From: Trichomonas vaginalis G3
Taxonomy: Eukaryota; Parabasalia; Trichomonadida; Trichomonadidae
Assembly: GCF_026262505.1 (NCBI RefSeq)
Contig: NC_067207.1
Location: 30,596,082 to 30,660,081 of the forward strand
Direction of reading: 5' to 3'
DNA: 64,000 nt
Numbering within the stretch: the stretch's first letter is position 1; every line of letters begins with the position of its first letter. Below the pieces are notes generated by a model. The model did no database searches. It was given only the letters and a program-made list of their open reading frames with translations, and was not told the origin of the DNA. Below, in pieces: positions 40,829-49,604 of the stretch. The translations under genes were made by a program, and so were the position numbers.

Positions 40829-42758
40829 ATGTCGAAAGATATTGCTTCCATAAGAGAAATACAACACAACCGACAACTCATTATGCAAGCTCTAAATAAG
40901 AACACAACAAACTTTTCAAACTATTCTAAGATATCTGAGTCATTGAAAGAAGGAAACTTAAAACTGACATTAAACCCAATGACAGATGAGTTTCTGTTTC
41001 AAGACAATAAGAACCATACTGTCTGTATAAATCCAACAAAAGGAACTTTAAACGAGAAACCTATAAATGAACTTCTTTTGAAAACAGATGTTGACAACAA
41101 AGCTGACAAAGAATATGTAGACGATGCAATAGCAAAAGAAGAAGAAAGAGCTAACAATGCTTATGCAACAAAAGAACATACTCATCCTGAACTAGCAGAC
41201 AAAAATATGTTGACAATAAAATGTCAAGTGAAGTGACAAGAGCTGAAAACGAATATTCTAAAAAGACTCATACACATTCTATATCTGATATTACAAACTT
41301 ACAAGAAACCTTAAACAGGAAAAGTGACGTTGGACATACACATACCATTGCAAATATTACAAACTTACAAGAAACCTTAAACAGGAAAAGTGCGTTGGAC
41401 ATACACATACCATTGCAAATATTACAAACTTACAAGAAACCTTAAACAGGAAAAGTGACGTTGGACATACACATACCATTGCAAATATTACAAACTTACA
41501 AGAAACCTTAAACAGGAAAAGTGACGTTGGACATACACATTCTATATCTGATATTACAAACTTACAAGAAACCTTAAACAGGAAAAGTGCCGTTGGACAT
41601 ACACATACCATTGCAAATATTACAAACTTACAAGAAACCTTAAACAGAAAAAGTGCCGTTGGACATACACATACATCTTCTGAAATAACAGACTTAAACG
41701 TTAGCCTTGAAAATAAAGCAGATAAAACATATGTCAATGAAATATACCAAAGTTTGCTAGGAACAAAAAATATTGAAACTATTGTTGGTGACTTTTCTGT
41801 CAATGAAGAAAACAAATATTTTAGATGGCAGTTGGTACAGTCCTTAGAAAATGGTACACGGTATAAACTCATTCCGAAAAATAACAATGAAATGTATGTA
41901 AGCTATAAAAAGAACGATGGTACACAAGTTAAAGTTCCATTAGACAACAACTGCTACTTAAACTTATATGGAGACGAACAAAAGAAATATTTAAGAGTTT
42001 ATGAAATGACAGATATGACATTGCCTGACCCAGCTCCAGCACCATATTATTATGACTATGGAGATGACGTCAGAACACCACATGTAGATGAACAAAAGCT
42101 AACATTATATTTAGATTATTATAGATATAAAGATATAATGCAATAGAAAAAACGAGAATAGTATACTATTATGAAGATGACAGAAATAAATATTATAGTC
42201 GAGACTTTACCTACCCTGAAAAACATAAGATTATATTATAAAAAATATTCTGACACAAACCAGAAGAAACCTGAAATAGTTGCACTATATTTTAAGTTCA
42301 AAAGAGACAATCCTATAATGTCTCATATGTTTGATTTAATGAACCCAGTAGGTTCTATTTATACATCTATGGAAGCAAGAGGTCCTCAAGTAATGTTTGG
42401 TGTTGGTGCATGGGAACAAATAGTCGACAGGTTTTTGTATTGTGCAAACTCTTCAAAGGAAACAGGTGGAAGTAAAACGATTTCAGGTGAAAATTTACCT
42501 GCACACAGTCACTACATAGATTTAAGTACATCTCAAGCAGGTTGGCATAGGCATAGATATTGGGATTGGACAGGAATGACAAAAGGTAAAGGATATGATG
42601 TTAAAGACGACGTTAAGTTTGCTATAAATTGTTACTGGGTGACACGCAGGGAGAAGGAAACCATACACATTTCGTTTCAGGATATACACAAACAACGGGA
42701 CAAAAAAGACTACATGCCACCTTACATGACAGTTTACGCATGGTATAGAAATGCTTAG
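40829..42758 (+). pseudogene. Phage-type fibre gene, expanded and broken in E2 (about three breaks)
   Basis: Equivalent of 11955-13328 with about seven 66-bp repeat units (41265-41680) instead of about three. A different segment (about 41690-42330) lies before the conserved collar end, which is almost identical to that of E1 (IVDRFLYCANSSKETGG, GENLPAHSHY). Confidence 0.78.
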
Positions 42759-43714
42759 TCGTCATTTTCAACTTCTTTAGCATATTCGTCAGGAGTTGTC
42801 TTATATTTGTTAGGAACTGTCTTTGAAAGTATACCACCTTGAACTTTGACAAGTTTGAAACGAGGTCTGACAATAGTAGTTTTATCTTCTGCTTGCAGTG
42901 TGTACATTTTGCCATGTTTGCCTAAAACTTCATAATATTCTCTTGTATACTTTCTTCTATTTTTACGAACACGAACGTGAGTACCTGTCGGGTTCCCATT
43001 GTTGTCATAGTCAATAGTATTTTCATATGGGTCGCGTTTAGGTATTTCTATTTTTACTTTGTCACCTTTCTGAAGTTTGAAGCCCGGCATTCTTTCTTGT
43101 TTGTCTCTTTTGACTAAATTATTAAATATATAGTCTTTCTCTAAGTCAGGGTTGTTTTTCATTTCTTCGGGGGAGTGGTTTCCCAAACCTTTTTGTTTAC
43201 GGTTATTGTAAATATTTAAAACTTGTCTCATCTTTGCCTGGGAGAAGTGTCTATACTTGTCGTCATATGACATTTCATTTGCTTCACCACCTTGTGGTTG
43301 GTTTAAGTCTCTTAACATTTTTATACAACCGTCAATGACACCAAGAGCAGAATGGTTTTGGTCGACAATGAAATATTGGTTTACATTTTTTGAACGCAGA
43401 TAGTTTTTAATATCGTCTGATTTGAAAGAACTTTCACAGTCAGATGTCAGTTTTGTTGGATGGTATTTGTCAACGAATATTGTCAAAGCTGCTAAGATAT
43501 CTAAAATATTTTTGGACTGTAATGGTATGGCTTCACAGTATCTTGTGTTTTGACCGACAAATATTAGCCAGTATGGTGGTCCATCTGTTCTAACTCTCGG
43601 AATGTTTTCCAAGATATCCATAAACCAAGCATTTGGTATTGAACTAAAGATTTTTATCATGAGTGCTTTCTTTGTCGCTTTAGAAACATAGGGGTCCTTG
43701 TTTGGATTCGTCAT
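42755..43714 (-). CDS. rve-type Polinton integrase, 319 aa
   Basis: The catalytic core is of RNase H/retroviral-integrase type: acidic motifs FMDILENIPRV and LTSDCESSFKS, then the helix region SALGVIDGCIKMLRDLN. The C-terminal part (from about residue 215) has an SH3/chromo-like look with KLQKGDKVKIEIPKRDP and REYYEVLGKHGKMYTLQ. Integrase joins element ends to staggered target cuts, consistent with the 6-bp duplication at E1. Whole in E2. It overlaps the fibre stop by four bases and is divergent from the 133-aa gene. Confidence 0.85.
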   Translation of the reverse strand: MTNPNKDPYVSKATKKALMIKIFSSIPNAWFMDILENIPRVRTDGPPYWLIFVGQNTRYCEAIPLQSKNILDILAALTIFVDKYHPTKLTSDCESSFKSDDIKNYLRSKNVNQYFIVDQNHSALGVIDGCIKMLRDLNQPQGGEANEMSYDDKYRHFSQAKMRQVLNIYNNRKQKGLGNHSPEEMKNNPDLEKDYIFNNLVKRDKQERMPGFKLQKGDKVKIEIPKRDPYENTIDYDNNGNPTGTHVRVRKNRRKYTREYYEVLGKHGKMYTLQAEDKTTIVRPRFKLVKVQGGILSKTVPNKYKTTPDEYAKEVENDD

Positions 43715-43730
43715 TTTTACCCCATAAGAA

Positions 43731-44132
43731 ATGGGTTTATTTGGCGCATTAGCAGGAGTCGCATCTAGATTTTTGCCCGCAGTGGGAACAATAGCCAGAG
43801 GTGTATTTGGAGTTGGAAGGAAGATTTTGAGTACATTAGGTATACTGAAAGAGAAAGCACAACCTATTATACAAACTGTACAGAAAGGTTGGGATGTAGC
43901 ACGAGATGCAACAAATCTTATTCCAAATCCTGAAACAAGAGGAAAAGTTCAAGGATGGATGGACAATGTAGGAAGACAAGCAGGAAACTATTATAACAAA
44001 GCAAATGACTACTATAACCAAGCAGGACACTATATGGACCAAGGTGAAAGATTCTTTAACAGAGGATATAACCATGCACAACAATGGGTAAACAATAACC
44101 AACCTCAACCGCCTCAAACGTGGGGAATGTAA
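43731..44132 (+). CDS. Gly/Ala-rich N-terminus, Asn/Tyr-rich C-terminus protein, 133 aa
   Basis: Nearly identical to 14301-14702; whole. Hydrophobic N-terminal helix and Tyr/Asn/Gln/Pro tail; a pVI-like role is inferred. Confidence 0.65.
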   Translation: MGLFGALAGVASRFLPAVGTIARGVFGVGRKILSTLGILKEKAQPIIQTVQKGWDVARDATNLIPNPETRGKVQGWMDNVGRQAGNYYNKANDYYNQAGHYMDQGERFFNRGYNHAQQWVNNNQPQPPQTWGM

Positions 44133-44151
44133 AGTTTTTTACTGAGATGAA

Positions 44152-44304
44152 ATGAACAATACAGCATTGAGACAAATGGGTTCAAGATGGATTTGTCGGC
44201 TTCCAGCAGTTACACAACGTGTTTGTCAAGTTCTTCCTATACCTCAGGAAGTTTTAGACCGACTTAAAAAACAACAACAACCAGTTGAAAACAAACCAAA
44301 CTAA
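44152..44304 (+). CDS. Small element protein, 50 aa
   Basis: MNNTALRQMGSRWICRLPAV with a C-terminal helix rich in Lys/Gln. Its leader TTTTTTACTGAGATGAA is repeated before the next gene, 20 bases after this one ends, which supports both as real genes. Function unknown. Confidence 0.55.
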   Translation: MNNTALRQMGSRWICRLPAVTQRVCQVLPIPQEVLDRLKKQQQPVENKPN

Positions 44305-44323
44305 AATTTTTTACTGAGATGAA

Positions 44324-44908
44324 ATGACCGAAGAAGTTGAAACGGTAGATTTGACACCACAAACAAAAAGTTCAGAACCATTGTCAAAACCTGTCAAAGA
44401 ACTTATAGATGAAGAGAAAAATTCAATAATAGAAAGTGCCAGGTCTGGAAATACAAACCCTAACTACAAAGTCACTTTTCATAAAAATGGAACGGCTAGT
44501 ATCTCAAAAAAGAAACAGACTCTCACAAATAAAATATTGAAGTCTGAAGGAGCTTTCGAGACAACAGATGGAAAAGTTTACTTCACTGACCAACAGTTCA
44601 TTATAGAACATCTCATTGACTTAGAGTCGAAATATTCTAAACTTTACAACAAACACAAAAAGTTGAAAGGAAAACAAAAACAAATGGCATATGATATTTA
44701 TGAAGATGTTGACGACACAACTGTTCCTGCAGGTGAGGTAAAGTCAAAGGAACCGAAAAGTGACGAAAAACCGATAGAAGAAGAGAAACCAAAAACTGAA
44801 GATAAACCAAAACCAAAGTTTAGTTTGGAAACTAAACCAAGTCAACCTTCATTAGCTGGTATGGGTTGGCGTCAAAGACTTATGGTAGCGGGCGGTTATG
44901 TAAAGTAA
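44324..44908 (+). CDS. Unknown element protein, 194 aa
   Basis: Acidic N-terminus (MTEEVETVDLTP), an ordered centre (YKVTFHKNGTASISKKKQTL) with a coiled coil after it (LIDLESKYSKLYNKHKKLKG), a Lys/Glu/Pro-rich stretch and a C-terminal motif with GMGWRQRLMVAGGYVK. No family recognised. Whole in E2, broken in E1. Confidence 0.7.
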   Translation: MTEEVETVDLTPQTKSSEPLSKPVKELIDEEKNSIIESARSGNTNPNYKVTFHKNGTASISKKKQTLTNKILKSEGAFETTDGKVYFTDQQFIIEHLIDLESKYSKLYNKHKKLKGKQKQMAYDIYEDVDDTTVPAGEVKSKEPKSDEKPIEEEKPKTEDKPKPKFSLETKPSQPSLAGMGWRQRLMVAGGYVK

Positions 44909-44941
44909 AGAGAAAAAAAATATTTTTTTATTTTATTTGAA

Positions 44942-45021
44942 ATGTACGCTGAGTTTGTTGGAGAAGACCGTTGGGAAACTTGTTTGTTAGATGAGAAATA
45001 TGAAATGGCATACCATTTTAA
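44942..45021 (+). pseudogene. Short remnant copy of the HNH gene
   Basis: The leader and first codons of the HNH gene followed by its last codons, placed directly before the complete gene with a repeated leader. A remnant of the same kind survives in E1 at about 16224-16285. Confidence 0.7.
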
Positions 45022-45064
45022 AACAATATATTTTTAAAAAAAATATTTTTTTATTTTATTTGAA

Positions 45065-45649
45065 ATGTACGCTGAGTTTGTTGGAGAAGACCGTTGGGAA
45101 ACTTGTTTGTTAGATGAGAAATATGAAATTCACTGTTGTGAGTCATTTGAAGTCAGAAACAAAAAGACAAAAAGAGTTTTAAGCGAATGGGAGCGAAATA
45201 ACGGATATGCTATTATGAAGATGGGTGGGAAACACTATTTTAAACATGTTGTCATTGCAACTCATTTTATACTGAATCCTAACAATTTACCTTTTGTAGA
45301 CCATATAAACCGTATAAGAAACGACAATAGACTTGAAAACTTACGTTGGGTCAATTGTTCTGAAAACAATAAGAACAAAAGCAAATTTGGAGATATTGTA
45401 TTCGAATTTGTCGACGAACTAGAAGATGAAACAATTGAAATTACAGACTATGGCGAGCATACGTTTGAGTTTTACTACTATAGCGAAGAACAAGACTCTT
45501 TCTACTTTTATACCGGCGTAAACTATAGGAAATTACAAGTATATTTTACTAAGGAAGGCTATGCTTATGTAAACACTAGAGATACAGATGGAAAATACGT
45601 TCAAATACTTCTTAACAAATTCAAGAAGCTATATGGCATACCATTTTAA
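45065..45649 (+). CDS. HNH endonuclease with NUMOD4-like N-terminus, 194 aa
   Basis: Residues about 8-50 (WETCLLDEKYEIHCCESFEV, RVLSEWERNNGYAIM) resemble NUMOD4. The HNH core follows: HVVIATHFILNPNNLPFVDH and then NDNRLENLRWVNCSENN, with His80, Asn89 and Asn92 in the expected spacing. Such enzymes are free-standing homing endonucleases in phages and large DNA viruses. The C-terminal half is acidic and aromatic, with no recognised domain. Whole. E1 has another gene at this place. Its own leader and the adjacent remnant suggest it moves as a unit. Confidence 0.82.
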   Translation: MYAEFVGEDRWETCLLDEKYEIHCCESFEVRNKKTKRVLSEWERNNGYAIMKMGGKHYFKHVVIATHFILNPNNLPFVDHINRIRNDNRLENLRWVNCSENNKNKSKFGDIVFEFVDELEDETIEITDYGEHTFEFYYYSEEQDSFYFYTGVNYRKLQVYFTKEGYAYVNTRDTDGKYVQILLNKFKKLYGIPF

Positions 45650-45674
45650 AACAATATATTTTTACATATATTAA

Positions 45675-46535
45675 ATGCTTCAGGTTGAAAAACAAAGAAC
45701 AAAAGTAGCAGATACAAAACCGTTAGACTATATCTTTACAAATGCTGGTAGGACTATTTCAGATGAAGAAATTTCATCCCGAGTATACAGGTTTGACTAT
45801 CCAGTTCGTTGGCTTCAAAGTCCTTCAGATGCAAAGGCAATAGGATTTAGAAGAGTTTTGTTTTCAAATAGAACTAACGCGTTTATGTTCGCAGTATATT
45901 TTCATGGGCAGTATAAAGGTTCTGATGGTCTAATAGACAAATTTGATGAAATGAGAATCTTTACAGTTCGTTCAGACGAAAGTCTTGAGAAAACTCTAAA
46001 TGACTTTCAAACTCAAATAAACAAATATTATTGGGAATTTCAAGAAAAATACGACTCTTTACTAAATGGAACATACTATCTGAAACTAGAATATGACAAG
46101 ATGAACTCCACCGTTTCATTTCAAAAGATTGAAATTAACCCTCCAAGAGATACAGAGTTTTTATATTGGGGAGTAGACAAACGTTCTTGGGCACAATTTC
46201 TTCGGTTACTAAACCAGAACGAACCATTACCACCAGATGGTCCATTTAAATTTATACTTCCACCAGCAGATTTGACAGTTTATAGAAACGTGTTTGACCC
46301 TCAAAATGTTATGTGTCATGCAAGTTTCAGTTCAAGCAACAATAGTTTTCTGTGTATTGGTAAGGACTTTTATGACTTTGCTTCTAAATTCTACGAACCA
46401 CCTAGTAACAGTTTCTCTGACTTTCAAGTTTGGTTCACAACAAATGGTGTGCAGCATATTATTCCATTGTACTATGACTTTTATCTCGAATTGTCTTTCA
46501 TATACAACTACGGAAAAGTGCTGAAAAAGTATTGA
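45675..46535 (+). CDS. Conserved element protein, paralogue B, 286 aa
   Basis: Shares with paralogue A the N-terminal KPLDYIFTNAG-type motif, YRFDYPVRWLQSPSDAKAIG, the CHASFSSSNNSFLC region and SDFQVWFTTNG with the end ELSFIYNYGK. No recognised family. Both paralogues are kept in E1 and E2, so they are likely to form a pair. The stop is followed within 15 bases by an AGATCT palindrome. Whole. Confidence 0.72.
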   Translation: MLQVEKQRTKVADTKPLDYIFTNAGRTISDEEISSRVYRFDYPVRWLQSPSDAKAIGFRRVLFSNRTNAFMFAVYFHGQYKGSDGLIDKFDEMRIFTVRSDESLEKTLNDFQTQINKYYWEFQEKYDSLLNGTYYLKLEYDKMNSTVSFQKIEINPPRDTEFLYWGVDKRSWAQFLRLLNQNEPLPPDGPFKFILPPADLTVYRNVFDPQNVMCHASFSSSNNSFLCIGKDFYDFASKFYEPPSNSFSDFQVWFTTNGVQHIIPLYYDFYLELSFIYNYGKVLKKY

Positions 46536-46544
46536 AAAATAAAG

Positions 46545-46625
46545 TTTATGTTAGCATGTTAGATCTAACACGTTTTCTAACCACTTTTCTAACATCGTAG
46601 AAAACTCATGAAAACAATTTATTTT
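46545..46625. repeat. AGATCT palindrome, TGTTAG arm class
   Basis: GTTAGCATGTT-AGATCT-AACACG with two more TAAC blocks separated by T-runs. The layout is the same as the GGTGA/CACC units of E1, but the arm word is GTTA/TAAC instead of GGTG/CACC, so pairing of the arms is kept. Confidence 0.75.
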
Positions 46626-46671
46626 AAAACTTTCACAAAAAACATAAAAAAGTGAAGTTAAACGTTAAGGT

Positions 46672-47037
46672 TTACTGAACTGGTTGGATGTCGCCTTCAC
46701 AGGTTATGTAGAATGGTTGACCCGAGAAGTGAAGGAGACCCTTGAGAATTTGTATAATTCGTGGAATTGGACTCTCTCTGTTTGGAAGTTGTATCCAAGG
46801 ACGTTTGTTTAGGAACTTAACAAGAGCTTCCTTCTTTGCTTGCTTTATGTCGTCTACAGGAGTGTTTTCTGGTACCTCAATTGGAATTCCGGTTTCAATC
46901 TCGAGCTGAAGTGTAGACCTTCCAGAAATAGTGGTGAACTTGACCTTGGGCTTCATGACCTTGCGCAAGTAGTCTTTTACGCAGTCGTTAAGTTCAATTA
47001 GGTAAATTGCCTCGTCGGTAGGTTCGACCTCGACCAT
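46672..47037 (-). CDS. Unknown element protein, 121 aa
   Basis: Starts MVEVEPTDEAIYLIELNDCV and contains a beta-like centre (KVKFTTISGRSTLQLEIETG) and a C-terminal part with RIIQILKGLLHFSGQPFYIT. No family recognised. The base composition is less AT-rich than its neighbours. Divergent from the Pro-rich gene across a tandem repeat. Only a remnant is left in E1 (22913-22975). Confidence 0.6.
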   Translation of the reverse strand: MVEVEPTDEAIYLIELNDCVKDYLRKVMKPKVKFTTISGRSTLQLEIETGIPIEVPENTPVDDIKQAKKEALVKFLNKRPWIQLPNRESPIPRIIQILKGLLHFSGQPFYITCEGDIQPVQ

Positions 47038-47040
47038 TGC

Positions 47041-47372
47041 TACTGTCAGTAAAAGTACTGCTACTGTCAGAAAAAGTACTGCTACTGTCAGTAAAAGTAC
47101 TGCTACTGTCAGTAAAAGTACTGCTACTGTCAGTAAAAAGGAAAATTTGAGAGGGTTTTCGACGATAAAGTACTGCTACTGTCAGTAAAAGTACTGCTAC
47201 TGTCAGTAAAAGTACTGCTACTGTCAGTAAAAGTACTGCTACTGTCAGTAAAAGTACTGCTACTGTCAGAAAAAGTACTGCTACTGTCAGTAAAAGTACT
47301 GCTACTGTCAGAAAAAGTACTGCTACTGTCAGTAAAAGTACTGCTACTGTCAGTAGCAGTACTGCTAGTAGC
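47041..47372. repeat. 21-bp tandem repeat TACTGCTACTGTCAGTAAAAG
   Basis: About fifteen units, interrupted once near 47140-47165. On the minus strand it is open and would read as a seven-residue Ser/Thr repeat (TDSSSTF). It lies between the divergent 121-aa and Pro-rich genes, where E1 has an unrelated 22-bp repeat. Confidence 0.8.
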
Positions 47373-47418
47373 AGAGATTTTTATCGTTGTGGTCCGACGG
47401 TTAAGCCACAAACGAATG

Positions 47419-47763
47419 TCCGACGTCCCACCAACCGAGTCCATTCCCAAACCAGAGGAACCTAAAGAACCACAACAGTCTCCTCAGCAACCTCAGTTCC
47501 AGCAAGTACCTCCGAATTTCTACCAATTTCCACCTCAAGGTTACTACCCACCACAAGGCTTCCCGAACTACCCTCCTCAGCCTATGCCTTACTTCCCCAA
47601 CCCTTGGATGTTCCAGCAAGCTCCACCCCAGCAATTCCAATCTCAATCCAAATCGAAGAGAGACCAAGAGTTCGAAGAAGGTCTGAACCGTTTACGCAAA
47701 GAGTATGCTACAGCTCCAATTGAGAGAAAGTTGTTCCCGGACCAAAAATATAATTTATGTTAG
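47419..47763 (+). CDS. Pro/Gln-rich protein, 114 aa (3' end formed by repeat)
   Basis: MSDVPPTESIPKPEEPKEPQ is followed by a Pro/Tyr/Phe/Gln-rich stretch (YPPQGFPNYPPQPMPYFPNP) and a short charged helix (KRDQEFEEGLNRLRKEY). It is low complexity and probably disordered, of unknown function. The ATG at 47419 is chosen because the homologous E1 fragment starts there. The last codons lie in the flank of the AGATCT site. Confidence 0.55.
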   Translation, partial: SDVPPTESIPKPEEPKEPQQSPQQPQFQQVPPNFYQFPPQGYYPPQGFPNYPPQPMPYFPNPWMFQQAPPQQFQSQSKSKRDQEFEEGLNRLRKEYATAPIERKLFPDQKYNLC

Positions 47764-47815
47764 CATGTTAGATCTCACCCGTTTTTTCACCTGTTTTCTC
47801 ACCCTCATGAATTTT
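47754..47815. repeat. Hybrid AGATCT palindrome
   Basis: The left arm GTTAGCATGTT is identical to the site at 46561, and the right arm CACCCGTTTTTTCACCTG is of the CACC class found in E1. The switch is exactly at AGATCT (47770-47775). Confidence 0.8.
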
Positions 47816-47822
47816 CATGATT

Positions 47823-48358
47823 TCATCGTACATGCTTTGTCAAGACTTCTTCGTACATGCTTTGTCAAGACTTCTTCGTACATGTTTTGTCAAGACTTCT
47901 TCGTAAATGTTTTGTCAAGACTTCTTCGTAAATGTTTTGTCAAACATGAACGTAAATGTTTTGTCAAACATGAACGTATATGCTTTGTCAAGACTTCTTC
48001 GTACATGTTTTGTCAAGACTTCTTCGTACATGTTTTGTCAAGACTTCTTCATCGTAATGAGCGTAAATCAGACAAAAATATATTTTAGGTGAAGTGGTGA
48101 GATCTCACCTCTTTTCTCACCTCATGAATTTTCATGATTTCATCGTACATGTTTTGTCAAGACTTCTTCGTACATGCTTTGTCAAGACTTCTTCGTAAAT
48201 GCTTTGTCAAGACTTCTTCGTAAATGCTTTGTCAAGACTTCTTCGTACATGTTTTGTCAAGACTTCTTCGTAAATGTTTTGTCAAGACTTCTTCGTAAAT
48301 GTTTTGTCAAGACTTCTTCGTACATGTTTTGTCAAGACTTCTTCGTACATGTTTTGTA
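47823..48358 (+). repeat. 25-bp tandem repeats flanking an AGATCT site
   Basis: Two runs (47823-48058 and 48136-48358) of a 25-base unit, GTCAAGACTTCTTCGTA plus (A/C)ATGTTTT, separated by a GGTGA/CACC palindrome with AGATCT at 48100. The same words occur once per unit in the E1 array, so this looks like a secondary expansion. Confidence 0.85.
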
Positions 48359-48364
48359 TATATA

Positions 48365-49101
48365 TATATTTATATAAGAGAGAGATCTGGTGCCAAAAAG
48401 TTTGCAACGGTTTAATAATATTTTATGAACCCAACCCGCAGCTTTCTTAATTCCATCCCATAATTTTTTAAAGAATCCTGCCGCCATTTCTGATTTAATA
48501 TTAATTAAAAAATATATTTCATCACTTATATTCTAATTTTTATTTAATGATAAATGAAACCGATTTTAAAAATAAATGAAACAGAGGAGGGAGAAATAAA
48601 TGAAAGTGAAAATGTTCAACAAAAAATAAACGTTGTTAAACCAATTACTGAAATAAAAATTTTTTCATCTGTTGAAGAATTTAATGACTATTATGCTAAT
48701 AATAAAAAATTATTTGAAGAATTGACAACATGTAAATTGAATAAAATGTTTAAAGTTGATGGATTCAAAATTTCAAAAATAAAAGGAGTGGTTAGTTTGA
48801 AATCTATTCCTCAATCAAGAATCACCTCATTAATGAAAATAGATGATTTAACAAAAAGAATAGAAATTATTGAAGAAAGAATGAATCAAATAATTGATTT
48901 CATAAATTCAAATAATCATTAGTTTCTAATTTCTTTTACTCGTTTATGAGGTCTTTGATTATGACTCCATTGATTCCATTCAGTTATTCAACAATGTTTA
49001 ATTAATCGCGGAATATCTGACATCATCTATATATAGCTTCTTTTAAAATTAATTTTTTTTATCTTTTATTTCATTATGGGTTGAGTGTAAATGAAAAAAA
49101 A
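48365..49101. mobile_element. Fragment of a different, AT-rich Polinton-like element
   Basis: Composition and codon use change sharply (AAT/AAA/ATT rich). The minus strand has a start MAAGFFKKLWDGIKKAAGWV at 48487, an amphipathic Trp-rich helix of the pVI-like type known from T. vaginalis Mavericks, cut off near 48384. The plus strand has a 122-codon frame. It ends at the assembly gap. Attribution is inference; broken. Confidence 0.5.
48554..48922 (+). CDS. Unknown protein of the AT-rich fragment, 122 aa
   Basis: MKPILKINETEEGEINESEN, then an ordered part (ITEIKIFSSVEEFNDYYANN, FKVDGFKISKIKGVVSLKSI) and a C-terminal coiled coil (RIEIIEERMNQIIDFINSNN). The phrase VDGFKISKIKG resembles, from memory, small proteins of trichomonad Mavericks; not provable here. 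Confidence 0.5.
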   Translation: MKPILKINETEEGEINESENVQQKINVVKPITEIKIFSSVEEFNDYYANNKKLFEELTTCKLNKMFKVDGFKISKIKGVVSLKSIPQSRITSLMKIDDLTKRIEIIEERMNQIIDFINSNNH

Positions 49102-49201
49102 NNNNNNNNNNNNNNNNNNNNNNNNNNNNNNNNNNNNNNNNNNNNNNNNNNNNNNNNNNNNNNNNNNNNNNNNNNNNNNNNNNNNNNNNNNNNNNNNNNN
49201 N
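49102..49201. other. Assembly gap, 100 N
   Basis: Exactly 100 undetermined bases, the usual placeholder for a gap of unknown size. Order and distance across it are uncertain. Confidence 0.98.
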
Positions 49202-49400
49202 ACTTCTTCGTAATGAGCGTAAATCAGACAAAAATATATTTTAGGTGAAGTGGTGAGATCTCACCTCTTTTCTCACCTCATGATTTTTCATGAATTTATG
49301 TACATGTTTTTGTCAAGACTTCTTCGTAATGTTTTGTCAAGACTTCTCGTAAATGTTTGTCAAGACTTTCATCGTAAATGTTTTGTCAAGACTTCTCGTA
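49202..49400. repeat. AGATCT palindrome and 25-bp repeats
   Basis: Continues the pattern seen left of the gap: GGTGAAGTGGTG-AGATCT-CACC (core at 49256) and a few degraded 25-bp units. Confidence 0.7.
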
Positions 49401-49604
49401 TTTCCTTTACCCGTTGAATTTTGATAAAAAAGCCAACCTCGTAGCATTCGGGCGTTGGTATATCGTCACAAAGACATGCTATGTTTTTGAGTCGCAGCCA
49501 ACTTTTGGTTCACTCGTATCTTTTCAACTCAAAACTCGATGAATTTTCCCGAAATAAAAAAAAGTTAGTTTTTAAAAAAATATTTTTTATATTTTAATTG
49601 CTAA

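Noticed and set aside
47705-48377. Cys/Phe-rich repetitive frames
   Set aside because: They are readings of the 25-bp tandem repeat and have no element-type leader.
48383-48388. AGATCT at the edge of the AT-rich fragment as a cassette site
   Set aside because: It lacks the paired arms of the other sites, so it may be chance; noted only as a coincidence of position.
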